64,000 nucleotides of DNA from UBA2336 sp031395485 (GTDB lineage Bacteria > Bacteroidota > Bacteroidia > Cytophagales > Cyclobacteriaceae): NCBI GenBank assembly GCA_031395485.1, contig JANNUS010000012.1:1-64000 (forward strand). Reading direction: 5' to 3'. Made by a program: the position numbers and the translations under genes. The notes beneath the pieces were generated by a model. That model saw nothing but the letters and a program-made list of their open reading frames with translations. It was not told where the DNA came from and did no database searches. Of this stretch, positions 19,901-26,397 are shown piece by piece. The stretch's first letter is position 1; each line of letters starts with the position of its first letter.

Positions 19901-20638
19901 AAAAGTACCCGTGGGGTTATTCTCAAAGTCAAAAATAAAGCTGTTGTTATTCTTATTATCGATCAAACGAAGAACGTAAACTCCCGTACCCTTAAATGTT
20001 AGAGTTTGATTGCCCGATAACTTGACACTATTATGAGCACCGGGCGTAATAGATCGAGTAGTAGTAATGTCTGGTGTGGATGTGTTGTATGGAGCGAAAG
20101 CTGTTATGGTTGGTAGTGAAGGAAATATAGCAAGGTTGGGAGCTCCCGTAATGTTTCCACCAGCAGGAGTAGGGCCAGCGTAGGTTGTGCCAGTTGGGTG
20201 TGTAACCCGTCCTGAAACCGTTCCTCCGCCTACAACGATGTTTCCATTCACATCGATATTGCCACTAACATTAGCACTTGATCCTATAGAAAGAATTGTT
20301 CCTGTTATGGCTGGTGAATTAGAAACAGATATTCTACCAATTACAGTATTGCTATTAGCCAATGTAACAGTGCCCTTACTGAATACATTAGCCATAATGC
20401 TTGATGTTCCGGTGGATTTCACAAGTTTAAGACTTCCTATGGAGCCTCCGTTTATGCTTGAGGAACTTCCAATTTGCACGGCATAGCCTGGACTAATGGG
20501 TGCAGTTGTTCCACTTCCGCCTGCACCTGAAAACAGCACAAAATCTGTCATTTGTAACTGTTGGCTAAATCCCTCAAAAGAGCAAAATGTCGCTACAAGG
20601 ATTAGTAACCCTGAAAAAAAATGCGAAGAGTTTCTCAT
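13946..20638 (-). CDS. Giant secreted multidomain subtilase-like protein with T9SS sorting domain
   Basis: 2230 residues. After a signal peptide there is a beta-rich repeat region with FTEVHGTG-type motifs (about 30-345, resembling surface or ice-binding-like folds; not assigned). Next come three Ig/PKD-like domains (NAGSDKVLTC, NAGSDVYVCV, SAGVDATVCF) and an S8 peptidase domain with a credible triad: Asp near 750 (VGVLSDS), His near 795 (QIVHDIAPD) and Ser near 1100 (FGTSAAAPHAAAV). An IPT-like domain and MBG-type Ig domains (KKYGENMPEF, IVYGEPQPEY) follow, the second interrupted by SRALVN repeats. Then come two NSTVSVTGG...FAYGVGG repeats, a lectin-like domain and a C-terminal type IX sorting domain (YPNPG ... 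HYILRLNT). Likely outer-surface or released; the target is unknown. Confidence 0.9.
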   Translation of the reverse strand: MRNSSHFFSGLLILVATFCSFEGFSQQLQMTDFVLFSGAGGSGTTAPISPGYAVQIGSSSSINGGSIGSLKLVKSTGTSSIMANVFSKGTVTLANSNTVIGRISVSNSPAITGTILSIGSSANVSGNIDVNGNIVVGGGTVSGRVTHPTGTTYAGPTPAGGNITGAPNLAIFPSLPTITAFAPYNTSTPDITTTRSITPGAHNSVKLSGNQTLTFKGTGVYVLRLIDNKNNNSFIFDFENNPTGTFLIYVHENVKLSKLSVNMINGGSASRIFTEVHGTGLTTGNYAFDITNGSTSSKSKWLGTVWAPYAAINVGSGTGNTDITGALWSGTQVNIQSGVSVIHAPFQNCSPPNANAGSDKVLTCSTTNIQLNGSSTTSGVTYNWVATNGGNISAGATTATPTVTAAGTYTLTVTTSNGGCSSSDIALVTLNKTPPAVNAGSDVYVCVNENTVTLTASASGGAGSYAYVWSNGMIGSTITVTPQTTTTYTVTATSLAADQCSNSDAIIVHVNPTLSVSAGVDATVCFQNNEATLTAIASGGTAPYTYEWFANGIAVGSNESLTVNPSSSTIYSVISKDSYGVTSSIACDAIDEVLVTYSEICPYYTPPTSGKVNELIGSELSSLNESFRKNGLASSNFIYTVSTDKVLIEVISIVDQYDALLTLLRSAAYGLTDEVDNGENSLIITGFFPIANLPLLNELPNLINYVRPAYPPVGNVGVTNTKGDAAMRSDLVRLGYDISGKGIKVGVLSDSYNKQPGNPALANVLNNDLPPNVRVLKDSPFGGIDEGRAMMQIVHDIAPDATLAFRTGFISAGDFAKGIKELQQDTCTIIVDDITYITEPYFQDGKVAQAVDYVTAQGVSYFTAAGNFGSKSYENTFVAAPAPQGIIGNAHNYNGGDIYQNITVGPGTYTIVLQWEDPIYSLGQTQTGTVNDLDIYLTNDAGATLFGFNRNNLGGDPIEVLPFTVNAESTTNIMVIRAAGSDNVKFKYIVFRGDKIVFNEYNTGTSTIVGQANARGAITVGAVLYSNTAEFDYKRPAGAEEFTVASFSSTGGTSINGENRNKPDFIAPNGVNTTVQLGGLDVDLDLATGSDGFYNFFGTSAAAPHAAAVAALLQEARAKYYLGDVYNPQEIRQVLKGSALDMHETGIDTKSGSGFIQADASLLTIATPMPTITSLSYDTANINPGDSPFVLTVQGQNFSSGSDVLFRGDSLETTFVNSTELQATIPEFNGNPPIQVSTSAISPSGLDGGTSDSLFFYGIVKRNITVLADNKNKKYGENMPEFTATVLVNGDTLTENSGVTLAELGLSSLQFTTPANTLSNVDKYTIAVSTPLDISFLELNNYTFTNGLLTIEKMPLKITPNNLEAVFGEKFDNQITYNYAFDNSKVESREALLNTLMADHDAIIADNAIALVDSRALVNYSRALVNSDLQNLSFLVSSRALVNSRALVNYSRALVNGVPVVDSTFVVDFDKQSIFEYQESPDTANLITSYSRALVNSRALVNYSRALVNSRALVNSRALVNYSRALVNYSRALVNSRALVNYSRALVNSETVGSDSISSNRDAVVIIDSLDVFNTEPPIIEDGVEYYELPELFSITMVTGTTAGTHSIVPGAFLTELSSNFDVSYGIGTLTILKDTLTVTSNDAEIVYGEPQPEYTIEVTGFKYVDDVKSTIASTTFKLKDTAGNLKESTGIIPVGAYQIIPNVELVATELHPGEATNYVVNYSYGNLTVEKANSTVSIMGGEFEYDRTAKVATGFAYGVGGLEDSLSPALTFGYVGTGETVYGPTSSAPTNAGTYQVIAAFAGNNNYNSSESTVSITINKANSTVSVTGGTFYYDGTAKVATSFAYGVGGPADVLSPAVTINYTPGGTSAPVELGTYEVVANFIGNNNYNSSSNTASLAIVCKSAAVVQLDFETAQGGGSNTPIVTKPSSTTSGDLLIVGLMYERGNTASATPPVGWTLIRKTNQANNIAMSTYFKVATTNEPANYAFLLSSSPKWSIGITRVVGADPVNPIDAHTGASGGQGFAAIAPSITTSACNTLVMAFYTSKKDATWTEPSGTTEVYDYPNTQQGLTSNMMAYYIQSDKGATGTKTANASLSDYWSAQQIAIRSGQGQSGILSGRITSSSYATASMNDAPHIIKQQKSENASSTTLVSYPNPGINEVFILLPEDSYQPNEIIMMDFSGKTYSVPIAWDNSTHRLALDISGLIKGHYILRLNTENGIKFSKILKN
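15995..16399 (-). repeat. SRALVN / YSRALVN peptide repeat array inside the giant protein
   Basis: Fourteen copies of the hexapeptide SRALVN, some preceded by Tyr, occur in three groups: two copies (top of the range), three copies from about 16271, and nine back-to-back copies at 15995-16168 (9 x 6 residues plus four Tyr = 58 codons). The DNA of the units differs mainly at synonymous positions (TCC/AGT/TCA serine, CGA/CGT/AGA arginine), so the peptide is conserved while the DNA has drifted. The array lies within an MBG-type Ig domain, between YNYAFDNS and the usual domain end GTHSIVPGAFL. Confidence 0.92.
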
Positions 20639-20657
20639 AGTTTAATAATTCAATGGT

Positions 20658-20665
20658 CAAAGATA
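20658..20665 (-). promoter_or_regulatory. Candidate -7 box (TATCTTTG) for the giant secreted protein gene
   Basis: On the minus strand TATCTTTG matches the Bacteroidota TAnnTTTG -7 consensus, 19 bp before the ATG. No clear TTTG -33 box lies at the usual spacing, so this is a partial match. Confidence 0.45.
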
Positions 20666-20909
20666 CATGGCCAAATCGTGGGGTTTGGAGTATTGTATAA
20701 CCCTTATTGGACTACAAAATAGCAATAAATTGTTCAATTATAGCATTAAGATATTGTTAAGAACTCAAACACACCAGATATTTATACTACCCCCGCTGAA
20801 CTTGATGTGTTTATGAATGCCTTGCAGGAAATTAGATAGCAAATGTGACATTGAGAGGTTTTCGAAGCTCTAGTAATTTCTTATCTTCCATAAACTAAAC
20901 CTTAAAACT

Positions 20910-21326
20910 ATGGACGCAAAAAAACGCATCATGGCAACCCTTGCAGGGTTTGTCGTATTCTTTTTGTTGGGCTGGCTCCTGTATGGTATGCTGCTCATGG
21001 ATTTTTTCATGTCTAATTCCGGATCAGCAACCGGAGTAATGCGCTCCGATACTGAAATGGTATGGTGGGCGTTGGCTTTAGGTAATTTACTACAGGCTTA
21101 TTTGCTCGTTTACATCTTTGGCAAATGGGCCAATATCACAACTTTTGGCGCTGGACTTCAAGCGGGAGCTGTGATTGGTCTTATTCTTGGATATGGATAT
21201 GACCTTACTATGTATGGTACATCCAACATTAGTAATCTTACTTCAACACTAGTTGATCCATTGGTAGTGGCAGTCATGATGGGTTTAACCGGTGGTGTTA
21301 TTGGTATGGTGTTAGGAAAAAAGTAA
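20910..21326 (+). CDS. Small integral membrane protein, DUF1761-like
   Basis: 138 residues with four hydrophobic segments (FVVFFLLGWLLYGML; LALGNLLQAYLLVYIF; GLQAGAVIGLILGYG; PLVVAVMMGLTGGVIGMVLG). The arrangement, and the short Met-rich loop after helix 1, resemble DUF1761-type proteins of unknown function. No catalytic residues stand out. It is a single gene: the divergent giant gene lies upstream and a strong terminator follows. Confidence 0.75.
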   Translation: MDAKKRIMATLAGFVVFFLLGWLLYGMLLMDFFMSNSGSATGVMRSDTEMVWWALALGNLLQAYLLVYIFGKWANITTFGAGLQAGAVIGLILGYGYDLTMYGTSNISNLTSTLVDPLVVAVMMGLTGGVIGMVLGKK

Positions 21327-21363
21327 TACGCCATAAAGAATTTCTTAATCTACATGGATCATT

Positions 21364-21393
21364 AAAATTAGGCCTGCATGCAGGCCTAATTTT
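21364..21393. terminator. Perfect-palindrome terminator
   Basis: A near-perfect inverted repeat centred on GGCCTGCATGCAGGCC with A-rich left and T-rich right flanks (AAATTA ... TAATTT) ends in a T run. It sits 38 bp after the membrane-protein stop and can work in both directions. Confidence 0.8.
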
Positions 21394-21466
21394 TTATAAA
21401 AACGATAAGGCGCTTTTATCAAAGTACCAGCTTAATTATAACATTCATCTAAGTCGCATATAACAC

Positions 21467-21474
21467 TACCTTTG
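21467..21474 (+). promoter_or_regulatory. Candidate -7 box (TACCTTTG) of the helicase gene
   Basis: TACCTTTG matches TAnnTTTG and ends only 4 bp before the ATG at 21479. If it is used, transcription would start at or next to the start codon, giving a leaderless mRNA. The -33 box is not clear. Confidence 0.45.
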
Positions 21475-21478
21475 TGCA

Positions 21479-22807
21479 ATGCAAAACAACCTACGCGCAA
21501 CCTATGCGGAGTTTCTGAAGAATTTAGCCATTGATGAGCTCAATGAAATGCAGCATGCTGTCATTGAAAAATCTGCTTCTTCAACGAATTTAATGTTACT
21601 GGCACCTACCGGATCGGGTAAAACACTAGCATTTTTAATACCTCTGGTTAATATGCTTCGGAATGATGTTACCGGAGTTCAGGCTTTGATTGTTGCACCC
21701 TCGCGCGAACTATCACTGCAAATCGAGCAGGTTTTTAGAGCAATGAAAACCTCCTACAAAGTAAGCTGTGTCTACGGAGGACATTCTGTTAAAATTGAAC
21801 AAAATAGTTTGAGTGAAGCGCCTGCTGTAATTATCGGAACGCCCGGAAGATTAGCCGATCATATTGAACGAAAATCAATCGATACGCGCGCTATAAAAAT
21901 GGTTGTGCTGGATGAGTTTGATAAATCTTTGCAGATGGGTTTCCACGATCAATTGATTGTCATCTTTAAAGCGCTCAGTGGAAGGCAACAACACATCCTC
22001 ACCTCTGCAACACCGTTGGATGTATGGCCTGACTTTCTACCCTTCAAAAAACCCGATACGATTGTAAACTATCTGAAAGAGGATGGTGATTCAAAATTAT
22101 CGTTGAAACTGGTACACACCAACAGTACCGATAAAGTAGAGACCTTAATGCGACTTGTTGCCGGATTTAATCAGGAAGTGTGTCTTGTGTTTTGTAATCA
22201 CCGCGAAGCGGTAGAGCGAATTAGCTCGCTCTTTTTTCAGCATAAATTTGAGCATGGTATTTTACACGGAGCCATGGACCAAATCGATCGCGAAAAAAAC
22301 CTGATCAAATTTAGAGGAGGAGCTCACAATGTTCTCATAGCTACAGATCTTGCCTCACGCGGATTGGACATTCCCGAAATTAAACACGTAGTTCATTATC
22401 AGTTGCCACCCAAAGAAGAGGCTTTTCTGCATCGCAATGGACGCACCGCGCGCATGCATGCATCCGGGCAAGCATATCTTATTTTAGCAGATGATGAAAC
22501 GCTTCCGGAATACATTGATAAATCAGTTCAAGAAGTTAAGGTTAGTAACAAATTACTGCTGCCGCCTCCCCCTCAGTTTGCCTGCTTGTATATAAGTGCC
22601 GGTAAAAAGGATAAAGTAAGCAAGGGAGATATTGTTGGGTTACTCACGAAAAAGGGTGGTCTGCTAAGTGATGAAATCGGATTGATTACTACACTAGACT
22701 ATTCTGCTTATGTTTCAGTAAAGCGTTCGCGTGTGGAGAAGGCTTTGGCCAATATAAAGGGCGAAAAGCTAAAAAATCTAAAAGTGAAAATTGAGCTAGC
22801 GAGTTAG
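21479..22807 (+). CDS. DEAD-box RNA helicase, DbpA-like
   Basis: 442 residues with the ordered motifs of superfamily 2 helicases: motif I APTGSGKT, Ia PSREL, Ib TPGRL, motif II DEFD (instead of DEAD), motif III SAT, motif V RGLDIPEI and motif VI HRNGRTAR. The last 75 residues (from FACLYISAGKKDKVSKGDIVGLL) match the DbpA-type RNA-binding domain, which targets 23S rRNA hairpin 92. Likely an ATP-dependent RNA helicase in large-subunit assembly. Transcribed alone; see the possible leaderless start. Confidence 0.92.
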   Translation: MQNNLRATYAEFLKNLAIDELNEMQHAVIEKSASSTNLMLLAPTGSGKTLAFLIPLVNMLRNDVTGVQALIVAPSRELSLQIEQVFRAMKTSYKVSCVYGGHSVKIEQNSLSEAPAVIIGTPGRLADHIERKSIDTRAIKMVVLDEFDKSLQMGFHDQLIVIFKALSGRQQHILTSATPLDVWPDFLPFKKPDTIVNYLKEDGDSKLSLKLVHTNSTDKVETLMRLVAGFNQEVCLVFCNHREAVERISSLFFQHKFEHGILHGAMDQIDREKNLIKFRGGAHNVLIATDLASRGLDIPEIKHVVHYQLPPKEEAFLHRNGRTARMHASGQAYLILADDETLPEYIDKSVQEVKVSNKLLLPPPPQFACLYISAGKKDKVSKGDIVGLLTKKGGLLSDEIGLITTLDYSAYVSVKRSRVEKALANIKGEKLKNLKVKIELAS

Positions 22808-23034
22808 ATTGCGTTAATCGGGAATAAACTTTGAGCCCTTTAAAAGGACTATTTGACTTTGTTCAATTAAGCTTTACCTTAGTCAGACTATGCCCTCTAG
22901 ACGAGGAACCGAATTCTGGATCATTTCCTTCCCCACTTTCCGGAATATGAAGTTGACAATGTGTGATTTATTGAGCTGAGAAATCAGGACATAGAATTAG
23001 TTGGTTGTCACTTAAACCCTAAATTAATACTTCT

Positions 23035-23751
23035 ATGAAAAAATGTCTATTCGTTCTGCTGTTGATTCCGATGATCGGATTCAGCCAAACAAAAAATGTG
23101 ATTAGCACATTTCGAATCTTTGCTAAGCCGGAGAAATCTTTGGAATTAGAAAAAGCACTTGCAGCGCATGCCCAAAAGTATCATACCGGTGATTGGAAGT
23201 GGCGCGTGTTTGAAATTCAATCCGGCCCGGATGCAGGGGGCTTTCACGTGACCGAAGGACCTACAAGTTGGACCGCCAATGATACACGTGGAAACTTGGG
23301 AGCTGAGCACACAGCAGATTGGGCGAAAAATGTTCAACCGTTAACGAATGGGGAGGGTGGAGCAAGTTATTCTGTTTATCGTGCAGACTTAAGTACAACT
23401 GAAGTTGCCGCTTTTACAGATAAGATATCTATCAACCATCTTTATCCAAAGCAAGGTGAGGGGCATAAAGTGGAGGCTCGTTTGAAGAAATTTAAAAAAG
23501 TGTGGGAAGCATCTGGTCAGACGGTAGCAGTATATCAAGCTCATTATTCTGGTGAAGCACAATTCTCAGTTGTTTTCAGGCATAAAAACGGATGGAAAGA
23601 AAAAGAAGATGGATACCTTAAGCCAATTAAAGAACGTTGGGATGCCATATATGGAGAAGGCGCCTATGACGAATGGTTAAACACTACCAGTAGTGTTGAG
23701 CGTTCATGGGGGGAGATGTTGGAACTAAGACCTGAATTAAGTTCTAAGTAA
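23035..23751 (+). CDS. Secreted protein of unknown function
   Basis: 238 residues with a clear signal peptide (CLFVLLLIPMIGFSQ, cleavage near residue 18). The mature part has two halves of similar size, each beginning with a beta strand followed by a helix (STFRIFAKPEKSLELEKALAAH; DKISINHLYPKQGE...EARLKKFKKVWEASG), which hints at two ferredoxin-like (ABM/NIPSNAP-type) units; this is only a shape argument. No catalytic motif is seen. A monocistronic gene with a terminator 20 bp downstream. Confidence 0.75.
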   Translation: MKKCLFVLLLIPMIGFSQTKNVISTFRIFAKPEKSLELEKALAAHAQKYHTGDWKWRVFEIQSGPDAGGFHVTEGPTSWTANDTRGNLGAEHTADWAKNVQPLTNGEGGASYSVYRADLSTTEVAAFTDKISINHLYPKQGEGHKVEARLKKFKKVWEASGQTVAVYQAHYSGEAQFSVVFRHKNGWKEKEDGYLKPIKERWDAIYGEGAYDEWLNTTSSVERSWGEMLELRPELSSK

Positions 23752-23772
23752 AAACTAGCTAGATTTTAAAAG

Positions 23773-23817
23773 CACTCATCCAGTTCCGAAAGTTCGGAAT
23801 CAGATGGGTGTTTTTTT
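23773..23817 (+). terminator. Rho-independent terminator
   Basis: The outer stem CACTCATC / GATGGGTG and inner stem TTCCGAA / TTCGGAA are followed by seven T. It lies 22 bp after the stop of the secreted-protein gene. Confidence 0.85.
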
Positions 23818-23830
23818 ATGGGATTGATGG

Positions 23831-23918
23831 CTAGTAATCTCCAACTGTCTCCTCTAACTCGCCTCGCTTTAGCAAACTCTTAATAATTTAGCACAACACC
23901 ATGCTACTTGAGTGATCC
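23831..23918 (-). pseudogene. Decayed 3' end of a transketolase N-subunit gene
   Basis: On the minus strand these bases read GSLK*HGVVLNY*EFAKA and, after a 2-base deletion, ELEETVGDY*. The intact transketolase subunit gene 1.6 kb away ends GSHKWHGVAPNDEEFAKA then MAQLEETVGDY*. The match therefore covers the last 30 codons, with two stops and a frameshift. Only the tail is present. The serine hydrolase gene 23967-25385 lies exactly between this remnant and the intact gene. Confidence 0.85.
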
Positions 23919-23966
23919 CTCTTACAAAATGATTGTTGTCACGGCAGCTATTCTTAAAAAAGTACC

Positions 23967-25385
23967 TTACGGAATAGCTTTCAGAATATAGTTTTCCATG
24001 ATATCGTTTGCCTGTGTTACATACATGGGCCACTGGAGATAGTTTCCTTGTGTAAATACAATCACCATATTTTTATCCGGAAAAACATTTATGAAATTTC
24101 CTCCATCCCCATCCGCAGAGAGATATGAAATACCGTTTAATTCCCGCAGCCAAAAAAAGTGACTGTATTTGCCGGCTGTGGTATTCACTTGCATGGTCAT
24201 GCACTTATCTACCCACGATTCGGGTATTACCTGCTCTCCATCCCACATACCATTATTAAGGTAGGTGATTCCTATTTTTAACATATCCCTTGGCCTCAGA
24301 TACATTCTTGCAGCACCTTCCGGATACCCATCGGGTTGACGTTGCCATTTATAATCTGTTATACCCAGCTTTGCGTAAAAATTAGTATGTGCCCAAGTTC
24401 TGATCGGTTCATCAACCATGTTTTCAAGACATTTTAAAATCACATTCGGACTCGCGCTGTTATAGTACCATACCAACCCTGGTCCATTATTCGTTCGATT
24501 CAGCAAGAAGTCAGCGAAGTCGGTTGATTGCCACAGTTGTGTAAAGTCATTCGATCCCCATTCATCCCATTGAAACCCAAGCTGCATGTTCAGTGCATGA
24601 TGAAATGTAACCGCTGATTTATTTGCATTACCTTCAAAATAGGTTGCATACTCAGGAAGATAATCCTTTAATAGCTCATTGGTTGTCAGTCCATGTTGCT
24701 CAAGAGCAATCCCTGTTAAGGTTGAAGTTAAAGATTTATTGACAGATGCTATATAATGCTTCTCGTTTCTCGTCCACCAAATTGGTGCTGGAGACCGATC
24801 ACGAATTACACCGCCTTCAAAATTTATCGTGTCATTATTTCCAAAGTAATATTCTTCCAGCACAAGTTTTCCATCTTTGTAGATCAGTATGCTATGCAGA
24901 TCACGATAGCCAGGCTTTGCAATTTTATTCATTAGTTTCTGAATCTTTGCGGTATCAAATCCAACCTCCAAAAGATGAGCCACTTCTAATTCATCATCAA
25001 CTTGTATTGGTTTCTGATAACTATATGTTCCCGTTGAATCGGGCAAAAGTGTAATCACCGTTTTACCCATGCTGGCATTAATTTCACGCGGACGGAAGTC
25101 AGGATGTTTTATTGAAAAAGCATATGTAATAGAATCGATTATGGACGTTATTGCTGCATTCGTCAGATCGCTTTCTATGAACCCGACAGTACCCTTTTTA
25201 TTCGTGGTGACTGAGCCACCATTTTCAAGCAGCTTTATCGTGGCATCCTTAACAGGAAGTCCTGTGGTTCCATCCAACACCAGAAATTCAATTGCATAAT
25301 TAGTTGCCTGCGAATCATCCTGATCACATCCTGAAAGGATGAAAACTAATGTGCCTATAGAAAGTATTTTAGAAAGATTAATCAT
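23967..25385 (-). CDS. Serine hydrolase lipoprotein (class C beta-lactamase fold)
   Basis: 472 residues. A lipoprotein signal (GTLVFILSGC) is followed by a small carboxypeptidase-regulatory-like Ig domain (FLVLDGTTGLPVKDATIKLL, about 30-115) and a beta-lactamase/penicillin-binding-like domain. The SxxK motif is SVNK (in ASVNKSLTST) and the second motif is Tyr-Asn-Ser (WYYNSASPN). Members of this family are esterases or peptidases more often than true beta-lactamases; the substrate is unknown. It is flanked by two copies of the transketolase 3' end, which suggests the gene arrived by insertion or by a duplication event. Confidence 0.88.
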   Translation of the reverse strand: MINLSKILSIGTLVFILSGCDQDDSQATNYAIEFLVLDGTTGLPVKDATIKLLENGGSVTTNKKGTVGFIESDLTNAAITSIIDSITYAFSIKHPDFRPREINASMGKTVITLLPDSTGTYSYQKPIQVDDELEVAHLLEVGFDTAKIQKLMNKIAKPGYRDLHSILIYKDGKLVLEEYYFGNNDTINFEGGVIRDRSPAPIWWTRNEKHYIASVNKSLTSTLTGIALEQHGLTTNELLKDYLPEYATYFEGNANKSAVTFHHALNMQLGFQWDEWGSNDFTQLWQSTDFADFLLNRTNNGPGLVWYYNSASPNVILKCLENMVDEPIRTWAHTNFYAKLGITDYKWQRQPDGYPEGAARMYLRPRDMLKIGITYLNNGMWDGEQVIPESWVDKCMTMQVNTTAGKYSHFFWLRELNGISYLSADGDGGNFINVFPDKNMVIVFTQGNYLQWPMYVTQANDIMENYILKAIP

Positions 25386-25472
25386 GAATACAAATGATTA
25401 TCAAATTGATGCAGATTTTATAAATAATGTATAGTGAACCATCGGGATTCAGGTGTGTCCTCTTTTTTGGCG

Positions 25473-26321
25473 TTAGTAATCCCCAACGGTCTCTTCCAAT
25501 TGTGCCATTGCTTTCGCAAACTCCTCATCATTGGGTGCTACACCGTGCCATTTGTGTGAGCCCATCATAAAGTCAACACCGAAGCCCATTTCAGTTTTCA
25601 TGAGGTTCATAACTGGTTTACCTTTTTTGGCTAACGTTTGAGCATGTTCAAGACCTTTAATTACATCTTCTAATTTATTTCCGTTGAATTCCTGCACAAT
25701 CCATCCAAAGGCTTCCCACTTGGCTTTCAAGTCTTTCAAATCCAGAATATCTTTCACGGCTCCATCAATTTGTTGACCGTTGTAATCAATCGTTGCAATC
25801 AGCGTGTCAATTTTATTGTGGGCAGCGTACATCGCAGCTTCCCAAACTTGGCCTTCTTGCTGCTCGCCATCACCCATCAGTACATATACGAAACTAGTAT
25901 CGTTGTTTAATTTTTTTGCCTGTGCTGCACCAGCCGCTACGGATAAGCCCTGACCCAATGATCCGGATGCTACACGAATGCCGGGGAGTCCCTCATGCGT
26001 TGCCGGATGTCCTTGTAATCTGGAATTTAAGAAACGGAATGTCGCAAGTTCTTTTTTATCAAAATATCCTGCATGAGCCAACGTAGAATACCACACCGGT
26101 GAAATATGGCCATTAGAAAGGAAGAATAGATCCTCACCGTTTCCATTCATGTTAAACTTAGGATTGTGCTTCATAATGTTGAAGTACAATGCAACAAAGA
26201 ACTCCGTACAGCCCAACGAACCACCCGGGTGGCCGCTTTGGCAGGCATGTACCATACGTACAATGTCTCTGCGGATTTGAGATGTTAGCTTTTGAAGGTG
26301 GATTAGGTCGGGCTTGGACAT
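25473..26321 (-). CDS. tkt: Transketolase N-terminal (thiamine-diphosphate) subunit
   Basis: 282 residues from the ATG at 26321, which gives the family's usual start (MSKPDLIHLQ). An upstream in-frame ATG at 26381 would add 20 poorly matching residues. It contains the thiamine diphosphate-binding region GDGEQQEGQVWEAAMYA ... YNGQ, the N-terminal HACQSGHPGGSLG and HEGLPGIRVASGSLGQGLS. Split transketolases need a separate C-terminal subunit, usually adjacent; none is in this window. It works in the non-oxidative pentose phosphate pathway. Confidence 0.92.
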   Translation of the reverse strand: MSKPDLIHLQKLTSQIRRDIVRMVHACQSGHPGGSLGCTEFFVALYFNIMKHNPKFNMNGNGEDLFFLSNGHISPVWYSTLAHAGYFDKKELATFRFLNSRLQGHPATHEGLPGIRVASGSLGQGLSVAAGAAQAKKLNNDTSFVYVLMGDGEQQEGQVWEAAMYAAHNKIDTLIATIDYNGQQIDGAVKDILDLKDLKAKWEAFGWIVQEFNGNKLEDVIKGLEHAQTLAKKGKPVMNLMKTEMGFGVDFMMGSHKWHGVAPNDEEFAKAMAQLEETVGDY

Positions 26322-26397
26322 ACGATAAATTTGGGGCGAATATCTTAGTTTTCTTATGAAAGAAAAACAGCTAATTTCCATTCATAAATTCCAGACC

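Noticed and set aside
20639..20909. Small gene or RNA in the gap before the DUF1761-like gene
   Set aside because: Apart from a minus-strand -7 box, I see no coding frame or stable structure.
21479..22807. DEFD in place of DEAD as a sign of an inactive helicase
   Set aside because: The catalytic Asp-Glu pair and all other motifs are intact; changes at the third and fourth position are tolerated in related helicases.
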